Virus record (IMG/VR): IMGVR_UViG_3300044591_000458
Coordinates: 1-32,105 of that record
Strand: one strand, 5' to 3'
DNA: 32,105 nt
From: a virus
Shown: piece after piece, positions 1-6,456 of the stretch
Position numbering within the stretch: the stretch's first letter is position 1
Layout: each line of letters begins with the position of its first letter
Notes under the pieces: model-generated
What the model saw: only the letters and a program-made list of their open reading frames with translations
What the model was told of the DNA's origin: nothing
Databases searched by the model: none
Made by a program: the position numbers and the translations under genes

Positions 1-98
1 ACTTCAAAATTTATGAAGACAATTACGTTGCACCAACAGAACCAAAACCACAATCAAAACAAGAATTTAAACCATTGTCAGACGACGATTTATTTTAA
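1..98 (+). CDS. SSB-like acidic-tail protein, 3' fragment (copy of 31948-32045)
   Basis: This is the C-terminal part of the protein encoded in full at 31812-32045, cut by the window edge. It ends in the acidic tail LSDDDLF and stops at 96-98, two bases before the DnaA-like start codon. It is not a separate gene but the redundant end of the circular contig. Confidence 0.9.
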   Translation, partial: FKIYEDNYVAPTEPKPQSKQEFKPLSDDDLF

Positions 99-158
99 TT
101 ATGAACCAAGAACTACGAAACGAATTGGTGCAATGTTATAAGAATAATTTGCAGAATT
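1..158. repeat. Terminal redundancy, left copy
   Basis: These 158 bases recur at 31948-32105 with two differences (G at 127 and G at 154; A in both cases in the right copy). The overlap means the contig closes into a circle of about 31,947 bp, as for a circularly permuted or circular phage genome. Both differences fall at third codon positions of the DnaA-like gene and are synonymous (TTG/TTA Leu, CAG/CAA Gln). Confidence 0.95.
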
Positions 159-532
159 TACGAATCCTTCACAGAACGTTAGTAAATGCCAAAATTATAA
201 CAGAAGATTTTGCAGTTAGTTCAGGAATCACAGACATAAAGCCAAACAGATTGGTTGAGTTAGTACAAGACGTTTTTGAAACAGACATTGTTGCAAAGAA
301 TCGTAAACAGTCAACCATATTTGCCCGTAAAGCTGCGGCATACATTTTAAGAAAATACACTCAATTATCTTTAAATGAAATTGCACCTTTAATTGGGGTC
401 GGCGACCATACAACAGTTATATACAATATTCAAACCGCTTCAGATTTAATGGACACCGAAGATTGGTACAGAGAAAAATTAATGCAAATTGAAGAAGATA
501 TTGAAAATTATAATAACTTTGTAAAGAAATAA
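101..532 (+). CDS. DnaA domain IV-like DNA-binding protein (no ATPase domain)
   Basis: A protein of 143 residues. Residues about 65-125 resemble domain IV of bacterial DnaA, the helix-turn-helix part that reads DnaA boxes. The signature GDHTTV lies at residues 101-106, next to LIGV, and an ARKAAAYILRKYT helix precedes it at about 75-88. The AAA+ ATPase domain of full DnaA (over 400 residues) is absent. The first 60 residues are helical and unrecognised. In DnaA the DHTT loop contacts the box DNA, so sequence-specific DNA binding is a strong inference. Possible roles are recruiting or blocking host initiation, binding the phage origin, or regulating transcription; two DnaA-box-like 9-mers lie in the phage promoters at 8205 and 29581. 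The gene follows the SSB-like gene across the circle junction with a 2-nt gap and precedes the structured RNA at 533-625. Confidence 0.85.
   Translation: MNQELRNELVQCYKNNLQNLRILHRTLVNAKIITEDFAVSSGITDIKPNRLVELVQDVFETDIVAKNRKQSTIFARKAAAYILRKYTQLSLNEIAPLIGVGDHTTVIYNIQTASDLMDTEDWYREKLMQIEEDIENYNNFVKK
489..521 (+). promoter_or_regulatory. Candidate Bacteroidetes-type promoter at end of DnaA-like gene
   Basis: TAACTTTG at 514-521 matches the Bacteroidetes -7 consensus TAnnTTTG, and a TTG at 489-491 lies 22 nt upstream as a possible -33 element. Transcription would begin near 527-530, just before the first hairpin of the structured RNA. The -33 part and the slightly long spacer are weak, and the site lies inside coding sequence. 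Confidence 0.45.
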
Positions 533-625
533 ACAAAAGCGTTATGGTACAACGCAGTTAAAAATATATTGGGTCAACGGATTCACGGCAAGTACCATTT
601 GCCGAAGTCCCGCGACCCTTTTTTT
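533..625 (+). ncRNA. Structured RNA with two complementary 7-nt hairpin loops, ending in a terminator-like stem
   Basis: Hairpin 1 pairs GCGTT (539-543) with AACGC (551-555) around the loop ATGGTAC (544-550). Hairpin 2 has an apical stem CGGCAA (586-591) / TTGCCG (599-604) around the loop GTACCAT (592-598). The two loops are exact reverse complements over all 7 nt, so a kissing complex is possible. Hairpin 2 extends through a middle stem (579-583 with 606-610, one G-U) to a base stem GGGTC (571-575) / GACCC (614-618), followed by seven T (619-625), as in an intrinsic terminator. The next start codon is at 629. It could be an attenuator in the leader of that gene or a free small RNA of about 95 nt. 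I do not recognise it as a known family. Confidence 0.7.
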
Positions 626-628
626 ATT

Positions 629-1318
629 ATGGCTATATTTAGAAAAATTCACGTCAGCTTTTGGAAGGACGAATTTATTGAAAGCTTAACGCCTGAACAG
701 AAGTTTTTTTATTTGTATTTAATGACTAATGACCGTACGACACAATGCGGTATTTATGAAATTACAATAAAACAAATGTGTTATGACACGGGTTACAATG
801 AAGACACAATTAAAAAGCTAATTGAATTCTTTACGAAATGCGGAAAAATACAATATTCTTTGGCTACAAAAGAAATGGCAATGAAAAATTGGGCAAAATA
901 CAATGATTCAACTTCGCCAAAGGTTAAAGCCTGTATAAATAAAGAACTTTTGAAGGTAAAAGATACAGTATTGATACAGTATATATACAGTATGGATACA
1001 CATACGCAAGAAGAAGAAGAACAAGAAGAAGAAGAAGAACAAGAAAAAGAACAAGTTGATTTTAAAATTTTGTTTTTAGATAAGATTGAACCATTTAAGG
1101 GTTTATTGGGGGAATCATACCAAGAATTTATTGATTATTGGTGCGAATCGTCAAAAAGTGGTAAATTACGTTATCAATCAGAAAAATTTTTTGAACCGAA
1201 GCGTCGCGTTAATACGTGGCTTCAAAACAAAGTAAAGTATGGAAATACAAAAAATACTGACGCAACCGCTGCAAGTCGCAAAAGAATGCAAGACTTACAA
1301 AATTGGGTTAATAGCTGA
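629..1318 (+). CDS. Phage replisome organizer-like protein (wHTH N-terminal domain)
   Basis: 229 residues from ATG 629. A TTG 60 nt upstream is in frame but would place the start inside the terminator-like stem, so I reject it. The N-terminal 100 residues (IFRKIHVSFWKDEF, then CGIYEITIKQMCYDTGYNEDTI) fit the winged-helix domain of phage replisome organizers and DnaD-like initiators, with the usual pattern of an organism-state helix followed by an HTH. Residues about 125-145 are a run of Glu and Gln (coded by gaagaa repeats), a flexible acidic linker. The C-terminal part (about residue 150-229, F-ExKRRVNTWLQNK) is like the end domain of such proteins. It would bind the origin and help load the helicase. 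It overlaps the next gene by 80 nt. Confidence 0.65.
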   Translation: MAIFRKIHVSFWKDEFIESLTPEQKFFYLYLMTNDRTTQCGIYEITIKQMCYDTGYNEDTIKKLIEFFTKCGKIQYSLATKEMAMKNWAKYNDSTSPKVKACINKELLKVKDTVLIQYIYSMDTHTQEEEEQEEEEEQEKEQVDFKILFLDKIEPFKGLLGESYQEFIDYWCESSKSGKLRYQSEKFFEPKRRVNTWLQNKVKYGNTKNTDATAASRKRMQDLQNWVNS

Positions 1319-1982
1319 CGAAGACCTGCCAATTGTCGAAGCGTTTAAAGGCGACAAATTAAACTTAGTTTCGCCGGTTACATTAAGGGAAAACTTAGCT
1401 TATATTTTTACTTTGATAGGTTTAACCCGTTTGCCGGACAAAATGGAATTGGAAGTTATTGAAGATTACATTCGTACAACTTACCCATATTTTACAGTAC
1501 AGGAAATGCGCATTGCTTTTAAAATGGCAATTCAGGGACGATTAGAATGCAATACAGACCATTATGAGAAGTTTTCGCCTAAATATATATCCCAAATTTT
1601 AAACGCATACAAAGTGAAAGCAAACGAAATTCGCCGTAATTTACCCCCGCCGCCTGAACCGCCCGTTAAGCAATTGACAGACGACGAAATTGTTGAATTT
1701 ACTAAAAACGATTGGTTGACAGGTAAACGTAAAGATTTTAACCGTGTTTTTAATGCTGACAAAGTATTTGCAATCCTTTTAAAACAAGGGAAATTAAAGT
1801 TTACAAAAGAACAGATATTAGAAACGATTAAAGTTGTACGTGAAGACAATTTATACAGACTTAACCGAATGAATCCTATTGAAGCCAAAGAATTCAGCAA
1901 AAGAATAAAAAATGAAGATCATATTGAATCACAATGTAAAAAATTAGCGTTAGTTAAATATTTTGAAAATTTATCAAATTAA
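1239..1982 (+). CDS. Probable replication protein, family not identified
   Basis: Up to 247 residues if ATG 1239 is used; no other ATG lies before the likely conserved core, but the first 25 residues overlap the previous gene and may not be translated. The core (EDYIRTTYPYFTVQEM ... AFKMAIQGRL ... FSPKYISQILNAYK) is all-helical and of a type that commonly follows the replisome organizer in Bacteroidetes phages. A proline-rich hinge (LPPPPEPPVK) at about residues 135-144 splits the protein in two. By position it may be a helicase loader or accessory replication factor, but I cannot see an ATP-binding motif. It carries the only GATC I found in the window (1917-1920). Confidence 0.6.
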   Translation: MEIQKILTQPLQVAKECKTYKIGLIADEDLPIVEAFKGDKLNLVSPVTLRENLAYIFTLIGLTRLPDKMELEVIEDYIRTTYPYFTVQEMRIAFKMAIQGRLECNTDHYEKFSPKYISQILNAYKVKANEIRRNLPPPPEPPVKQLTDDEIVEFTKNDWLTGKRKDFNRVFNADKVFAILLKQGKLKFTKEQILETIKVVREDNLYRLNRMNPIEAKEFSKRIKNEDHIESQCKKLALVKYFENLSN

Positions 1983-2169
1983 ATACAGACATTTTGGAAC
2001 TTTAAAATATTGCTATACAGACAATTTTATTGACTTTTACGCAAATTATCCTGAAGTTGAAACCAAACAAAACAGACTTTTATTTAAAAAAGAATTTTAT
2101 GAAAAAGTGCAACAGGTGCAAACAGAACTTGGATTGGGACAAATTCAGGAAGGACAGGCGAAACGCTGA
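1963..2169 (+). CDS. Small protein of unknown function, TTG start
   Basis: 68 residues. There is no ATG in this frame; translation would begin at TTG 1963, inside the end of the previous gene, so translational coupling is likely. The codon choice between 1983 and 2098 is typical of the other phage genes (for example GAC AAT TTT ATT GAC TTT TAC), and the protein begins with a plausible KIYQIKYRHFG strand pair. Without it 116 bp would be left unexplained in a very compact region. Its last 24 codons overlap the zinc-finger gene in another frame. The function is unknown. Confidence 0.5.
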   Translation: MKIYQIKYRHFGTLKYCYTDNFIDFYANYPEVETKQNRLLFKKEFYEKVQQVQTELGLGQIQEGQAKR

Positions 2170-2260
2170 CGGATATTATGGTTATTGTAAAGTATGCGCA
2201 AAAGAAGTAAACGACCAATACAAAAACAAAATTAAAGAAGGAACTATAAAAGCTTTTTAA
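2099..2260 (+). CDS. Small zinc-finger protein
   Basis: 53 residues from ATG 2099. Four cysteines in two CxxC pairs (C4/C7 and C30/C33) separated by a basic stretch resemble the zinc-binding half of endonuclease VII or HNH-type nucleases, but the His-Asn catalytic part is missing, so it is more likely a nucleic-acid-binding zinc ribbon. It ends one base before the VRR-NUC gene starts, suggesting a joint role in DNA processing. An in-frame upstream TTG at 2030 exists but is less likely than the ATG. Confidence 0.6.
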   Translation: MKKCNRCKQNLDWDKFRKDRRNADGYYGYCKVCAKEVNDQYKNKIKEGTIKAF

Positions 2261-2575
2261 ATGGATATAACCGCAAACGAACTTACGAAATGGGCGAAAA
2301 AAAACCTTGAATATGTGGGTTACCGATTAAACAGGGTAAACAATATTCCATTTGGAAAACGTAAAGGGACAATTCAAAAAGGGTGGTCTGACTTACAAGG
2401 CTACACCGAAAATGGTGTTTATGTCGCGGTTGAAGTCAAAAAGTTAGGGGATAAACTAAGCGAAGAACAAAAAGAACGATTAAAAGATATTTTTGAATGT
2501 GGGGGGATTGTTTATATTTGTACAGAAGTAGAAAATAAACCTGCTTTAATTGAATGGTCAAAAATAAAATTTTAG
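2261..2575 (+). CDS. VRR-NUC / PD-(D/E)XK nuclease (Holliday junction resolvase-like)
   Basis: 104 residues, the usual size for the stand-alone phage VRR-NUC domain. The motif GTIQKGWSDLQGY ... VAVEVKKLGDKLSEEQ places the catalytic residues at D44, E58 and K60, with the conserved Gln at Q70. This family cleaves branched DNA with a divalent metal; in phages it resolves recombination or replication junctions before packaging. The ATG is directly after the stop of the zinc-finger gene, and the end overlaps the sigma-like gene by 22 nt. Confidence 0.8.
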   Translation: MDITANELTKWAKKNLEYVGYRLNRVNNIPFGKRKGTIQKGWSDLQGYTENGVYVAVEVKKLGDKLSEEQKERLKDIFECGGIVYICTEVENKPALIEWSKIKF

Positions 2576-3054
2576 CTGAATTTTGGGACTTAAAAGAAGT
2601 CAACGAAGCATTTGCTAAAATGCAGCCGGAAGAATTACAATACGACCTGAAAGCAGAAGTTTTTTTAGTTCTTTGTGAAATGGACGAACAAAAGTTAATT
2701 GGATTGTATGAAAGGAATGAATTAAAATTTTATATTGTACGTACAATGCTGAATATGATTAAAAGTGACAGAAGTAATTTTTACAAGAATTACCGAAACC
2801 ATATTGAGTTTGTGCCAACAGAATTAAATAAAGAAATTCAAAGACTGAATACAGAACCGACGGATTTGATTGATAAACTTGAACGAAACTTGGAAGGGTT
2901 ACATTGGTACAATAAGGAAATATTGAAACTTTATGCAATTGATTTTAAAAAGAATGCAAAAGAACTAAGCCGTAAAACCGGTATTCCTTATATGTCAATT
3001 GTACGAACTATAAATAAAACCAAAAAACAAATGAAACAAAACATAAGAAAATGA
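2554..3054 (+). CDS. Phage sigma factor-like protein
   Basis: 166 residues. Residues about 25-85 (YDLKAEVFLVLCEMDE ... FYIVRTMLNMIKSDRS.FYKNYR) follow the pattern of sigma-70 region 2 in small phage and ECF-type sigma factors. Residues about 134-158 (NAKELSRKTGIPYMSIVRTI) form a helix-turn-helix like region 4. The middle is a variable linker. Such proteins could redirect host RNA polymerase to phage promoters or act as anti-sigma decoys; which one cannot be told from sequence. It overlaps the nuclease gene upstream and shares ATGA with the membrane protein downstream. Confidence 0.6.
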   Translation: MVKNKILAEFWDLKEVNEAFAKMQPEELQYDLKAEVFLVLCEMDEQKLIGLYERNELKFYIVRTMLNMIKSDRSNFYKNYRNHIEFVPTELNKEIQRLNTEPTDLIDKLERNLEGLHWYNKEILKLYAIDFKKNAKELSRKTGIPYMSIVRTINKTKKQMKQNIRK

Positions 3055-3290
3055 TTTTATCAATTTTAACTGCTATCTGTGCATCATTATTTTTTATTGA
3101 TATTCACAACCTACAACATAAATGGGGAGTCAATTTCAAGCCCTTTAATTGCGGAAGTTGCTTGGCTGCGTGGCTTGCACCAATACACTATTTCGCACCT
3201 GAACTAATACAAAATATTACTTCAACAATCTTTATTGCCGGCTTTGCTGCGCCAATTGTATCAAAATTAATTTGGAATTTATGGAAATAA
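3051..3290 (+). CDS. Small membrane protein with CxxC
   Basis: 79 residues with hydrophobic segments at about 1-18 and 52-72, and a middle segment FNCGSCLAAWLAP (C34, C37). The family is unknown to me by function. It starts with ATGA overlapping the sigma-like gene and is probably translationally coupled. It may sit in the inner membrane; superinfection exclusion is a possibility but there is no direct support. Confidence 0.6.
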   Translation: MILSILTAICASLFFIDIHNLQHKWGVNFKPFNCGSCLAAWLAPIHYFAPELIQNITSTIFIAGFAAPIVSKLIWNLWK

Positions 3291-3658
3291 AACAAGAACA
3301 CCGCGAATGGTTGGACGCTAACATTGGTAATTATGAAACCGCAAAGAATGGTTTTATAAGAAACCTTGAATTGCCTGACCTACAAATGTACGAACACATA
3401 TACCGTACATATTTAGACCCAAACTTTTTATTGTCTGTTTGGTGTGGCGCTTGCAAGTTTGAAATGATAATGCGTTTGTATAAATGGTACGAACAACAAC
3501 CCAAAAGTTTACCAATAGAAAACAATTTTTATGAAAATATTGACGTTTCTAAATTAAAAGATATTTCAGACAGGGTTGAATTAAAAGAAACACCTGAAGG
3601 AATTGAAGTTACTTTAAAACCTGAAATAAAGAAACGCGGACGTAAACCAAAAAAATAA
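3281..3658 (+). CDS. Hypothetical protein with basic AT-hook-like tail
   Basis: 125 residues from ATG 3281. The in-frame TTG at 3272 adds only three residues and is disfavoured. The N-terminal domain has a conserved-looking VWCGACKFEMIMRLYKWYE helix near residue 54. The C-terminus ends in KKRGRKPKK, which resembles an AT-hook (RGRKP core) and suggests contact with the minor groove of AT-rich DNA. It overlaps the membrane protein gene by 10 nt and the acyltransferase gene by one base. Confidence 0.65.
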   Translation: MEIKQEHREWLDANIGNYETAKNGFIRNLELPDLQMYEHIYRTYLDPNFLLSVWCGACKFEMIMRLYKWYEQQPKSLPIENNFYENIDVSKLKDISDRVELKETPEGIEVTLKPEIKKRGRKPKK

Positions 3659-4140
3659 TGGCTAATTTTATACACCCAACCGCCATAATTGGCGACAACG
3701 TTGAATTAGGCGACAACAATTACATTGGCGCTTATTGTATCATTGGCGACCCCGCTGAACATAAAAAATATTGGGGTCAACCGAAAGGCAAAGTTATAAT
3801 TGGTAACGGCAATATGATAACAGGTTTAGTTACTATTGACGCGGGAACTGAAGACCCAACGATTATTGAAAATGGTTGTTTCATAATGAAACACGCGCAC
3901 ATTGGTCACGATTGCCATATTATGAATGACGTAACGATTAGCTGCGGCGCAAAAATTGGGGGACATTCTGTTGTTGGCGAAAAATCAAATATTGGATTGA
4001 ATGCAGTTTTACACCAATTCAGCATAATCAAAAAAGGTTGTATGATTGGTGCAAGCGCTTTTTTCAAAGGGGTATCAGAACAGGAAATGAAATATGCCGG
4101 CGTGCCTGCGCGCAAGCTTGGTTCAAATATAAGAAAATGA
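3658..4140 (+). CDS. LpxA-like left-handed beta-helix acyltransferase
   Basis: 160 residues made of hexapeptide repeats (IHPTAIIGDNVELGDNNYIG, then VIIGNGNMITG, HIGHDCHIMNDVTISCGAKI). This is the left-handed beta-helix fold of LpxA, LpxD and sugar acetyltransferases. The HAHIGHDCHI stretch (about residues 81-90) is like the LpxA active-site region, where a histidine is the catalytic base. LpxA itself is about 260 residues; this copy lacks the helical C-terminal domain, so it is shorter than the cellular enzyme. It is the first gene of a cassette with two glycosyltransferases, so it probably acylates a sugar or sugar nucleotide. The target (host surface glycan, virion protein or DNA) is unknown. 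Confidence 0.75.
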   Translation: MANFIHPTAIIGDNVELGDNNYIGAYCIIGDPAEHKKYWGQPKGKVIIGNGNMITGLVTIDAGTEDPTIIENGCFIMKHAHIGHDCHIMNDVTISCGAKIGGHSVVGEKSNIGLNAVLHQFSIIKKGCMIGASAFFKGVSEQEMKYAGVPARKLGSNIRK

Positions 4141-4814
4141 ATATAGCCGTAATTTTACTAACCCTAAACAGAAACGACTTAACCAAACGCGTTATTGACC
4201 AAAATTTTAAAAATTCAGGTTATAACGCCGAATGCTTTTTAGTTGACAACGGAAGCGACCAAGTCCCGTATGAAATGTACAATTGGACAAACTGCAATGT
4301 ATCTTCTAAACTAAGGGGAATTGCAGCCGGTGTAAATGCCGGATTAAAAATGACCAAAGCATACGACGGCGTTTGTATTTTAGCAAATGATATTTTGCTT
4401 CCTGAAAATTGGCTTTTAAAGTGGGTTAATTATGCAAACCTAATACCAAAGACGGGCATTATTGGGATTCATTGCGTTGAAAATTTGCCGCCATTAACAG
4501 ACGGAGTGCATAAAGTACATACGCCATTTGGCGACAATTATCTTACAAGGGAATTAATTGATACCATTGGCGGTTACAATGAAGAATATGACCCTTATGG
4601 AATGCAAGACCAAGACTTCGCTGAACGCGCAAATATTGCAGGATTTACAAATTATTATATTCCCGACCTACGTTCTGAACATATTGGACACGACGTTGGC
4701 AATGGCACAGAATACCGCAGAATGAAGGACGAAAGTTTAGCACGTGCGCAATCCATTTGGGAAAAATACCAACCAATTTACCATACAGAAAAAAAGATTA
4801 AATGCGCATTTTAG
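4137..4814 (+). CDS. Glycosyltransferase, GT-A fold (family 2-like)
   Basis: 225 residues from ATG 4137, which overlaps the stop of the acyltransferase in ATGA. An upstream in-frame start at 4038 would lie inside that gene and is rejected. Features of GT2 enzymes are visible: VILLTLNRND at the N-terminus, VDNGSD at 36-41 (nucleotide-binding D37 and D41), VNAGLK near 66-71, ILAND at 81-85 as the DxD position, and YGMQDQDFAERA around 154-165 with the likely catalytic acid, then HIGHD at 182-186. The enzyme would transfer a sugar from a nucleotide sugar. It overlaps the next glycosyltransferase by 13 nt. Confidence 0.8.
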   Translation: MNIAVILLTLNRNDLTKRVIDQNFKNSGYNAECFLVDNGSDQVPYEMYNWTNCNVSSKLRGIAAGVNAGLKMTKAYDGVCILANDILLPENWLLKWVNYANLIPKTGIIGIHCVENLPPLTDGVHKVHTPFGDNYLTRELIDTIGGYNEEYDPYGMQDQDFAERANIAGFTNYYIPDLRSEHIGHDVGNGTEYRRMKDESLARAQSIWEKYQPIYHTEKKIKCAF

Positions 4815-5809
4815 CAATTACAAGTAAAACAAGCGGCGTCGGTTACCATAGAATCATTATGCCAATAGTCAATATGCAAAAAGACTATTGTTTAATGACT
4901 GACACATTAAGCGAAGAAACATTTGAAGGGAATTATGATATTGTGGTTATGAATCGTATGTTGGCAAATGTAACGCCCGAACAAATGGACGGCTTCCGTA
5001 AAAAATACGGGTTCAAATTAATTGTTGATAACGACGACTTTTGGCACTTAGACCCTTCGCATTTATTATATGAACGATATATTTTAAATAACATACCGAA
5101 ACAAATTATTGATTGGATTCGTATTGCTGACCTTTGCACCGTTACGCACGAACGATTAGCAGAAGAAGTTAAACTGTACAATTCAAATGTTGAAATTGTG
5201 CCAAATGCCATTCCATACGGCGAAGAACAATTTAAAGATTTTAAAAAGGATTCAGACATTGTTCGTTTGTTTTGGTCAGGTTCAGGCACACACGGTAAGG
5301 ATATGGAAATTTTACGCAATCCAATGAAGCGTATTAATTTTCCGGTACGAACTGTAATTGCAGGATATAACGAAGGCGAAAAACCAATTTGGGACGGAAT
5401 GATTGCAGCATTTACTAACGGGTTAAAATTAAACCCGACGATTTACAATTATAACGAAGTCACTTCATATATGGCGGCATACGCGGATTCAGATATTTCA
5501 TTAATTCCTTTGGTAGATTCCAAGTTTAATTCAATGAAGTCAAATTTAAAGGTATTAGAAACCGCAGCAAAGAAGAACCCCGCAATAGTTAGCAACGTAC
5601 ACCCGTACAGGGGTTTTTATCCTGCCTGTCACGTAAACAGTCAAAAAGATTGGTATTATTGGATTAAGTTATTAGTAAATGACCCTGACGCCCGAAAACA
5701 CTACGGCAACGCTTTGTACGAATACTGCAACAAGAATTTCAATTTACACGAAGTAAACAAACACCGATTCGCTATTTATAGTAAACTAATAGGAAATGCC
5801 GGTAATTAA
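4802..5809 (+). CDS. Glycosyltransferase, GT-B fold (family 4-like)
   Basis: 335 residues, normal for a GT-B enzyme. The N-terminal Rossmann half begins RILAITSKTSGVGYHRI. The hinge carries VEIVPNAIPYG (about 130-140), and the C-terminal nucleotide-sugar-binding half has LFWSGSGTHGKD and KSNLKVLETAA (about 247-257), the place of the E-x7-E region. This fits family 4 transferases that retain anomeric configuration. Together with the acyltransferase and GT-A gene it forms a translationally coupled glycan cassette. It overlaps the next gene by 14 nt. Confidence 0.75.
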   Translation: MRILAITSKTSGVGYHRIIMPIVNMQKDYCLMTDTLSEETFEGNYDIVVMNRMLANVTPEQMDGFRKKYGFKLIVDNDDFWHLDPSHLLYERYILNNIPKQIIDWIRIADLCTVTHERLAEEVKLYNSNVEIVPNAIPYGEEQFKDFKKDSDIVRLFWSGSGTHGKDMEILRNPMKRINFPVRTVIAGYNEGEKPIWDGMIAAFTNGLKLNPTIYNYNEVTSYMAAYADSDISLIPLVDSKFNSMKSNLKVLETAAKKNPAIVSNVHPYRGFYPACHVNSQKDWYYWIKLLVNDPDARKHYGNALYEYCNKNFNLHEVNKHRFAIYSKLIGNAGN

Positions 5810-6215
5810 ATGTTCAAACGGGAAATATAGAATTGGGTCAGGCGCTTGCATATATGACACCGAAGAAACTGCGCAACGCGCTTGGGCAGCAATTAGGGTT
5901 TCAATGGTAAATTCATATAACGATTACCCAAAAGCGGCAATATTAAACGCACAAAAGGCATTAAATATTAGAAACGAATACAAATTAAGCTGCGGAACGC
6001 CTGTTGGTTGGGCGCGCGCCAATCAATTAGCAAGCGCGGAAAATATATCCCGTGACACAATTTCAAGAATGGCGTCTTTTGAAAGGCACAGACAGAATTC
6101 AAAGGGCGACCCTAAAAAAGATTGCGGCGCTTTAATGTGGTTGGCGTGGGGTGGCGATGAAGGGATTGAATGGGCGCAAAAGAAGCTTAAACAAATAGAT
6201 GAAGAAGCACGTTAA
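5796..6215 (+). CDS. Phage protein with SNGK and CGTPVG domains, role unknown
   Basis: 139 residues with two parts. Residues 1-38 (IKCSNGKYRIGSGACIYDT) form a small beta domain often seen at the start of phage head-protein genes. Residues about 45-135 (YPKAAILNAQKAL, CGTPVGWARANQLA, ISRDTISRMASFERHRQ, CGALMWLAWGGDEGIEWA) are a helical domain that in other phages is fused to head maturation proteases or Mu F-like proteins. Here it is a separate gene ahead of the terminase block. A role in head assembly or packaging is inferred from those fusions only. Confidence 0.65.
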   Translation: MPVIKCSNGKYRIGSGACIYDTEETAQRAWAAIRVSMVNSYNDYPKAAILNAQKALNIRNEYKLSCGTPVGWARANQLASAENISRDTISRMASFERHRQNSKGDPKKDCGALMWLAWGGDEGIEWAQKKLKQIDEEAR

Positions 6216-6456
6216 AATTTACCTTGAATACTTTGGCTACGGAATAGAAGATTTTATTGCGTGCGAAGTATGCGGGCAAAAGGCGGTTGACATACACCAT
6301 ATAGACGCGCGGGGAATGGGGGGAACGAAGAACCAAGATACAATTGACAATTTACAGGCGTTATGCCGACAATGTCACGTTGTTATGGGCGACACAAAAA
6401 CACATTATCAATATTTAAAGGACATTCATAACAAAGTATTAAATGGCAAAAGTTAA
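6199..6456 (+). CDS. HNH endonuclease
   Basis: 85 residues. Zinc ligands are two CxxC pairs (C22/C25 and C56/C59), the HNH core is DIHHIDARGMGG with H33/H34, the middle Asn/Asp segment TIDNLQALC, and H60 closes the motif. HNH proteins encoded next to TerS and TerL take part in cos cleavage in HK97-like phages, and this one has that position, 132 bp before TerS. It overlaps the upstream gene by 17 nt. Confidence 0.85.
   Translation: MKKHVKIYLEYFGYGIEDFIACEVCGQKAVDIHHIDARGMGGTKNQDTIDNLQALCRQCHVVMGDTKTHYQYLKDIHNKVLNGKS

Noticed and set aside
569-628. N-terminal extension of the replisome organizer from TTG 569
   Set aside because: It would translate the terminator-like stem and T run; ATG 629 gives a natural start (MAIFRKIHVSFW).
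533-628. tRNA or tRNA-like element
   Set aside because: No acceptor/D/anticodon/T-arm layout; the fold is two hairpins with complementary loops and a terminator stem.
1562-1900. 112-residue frame on the - strand
   Set aside because: It is the complement of a well-coded + strand gene, and no other - strand gene is supported in this genome.
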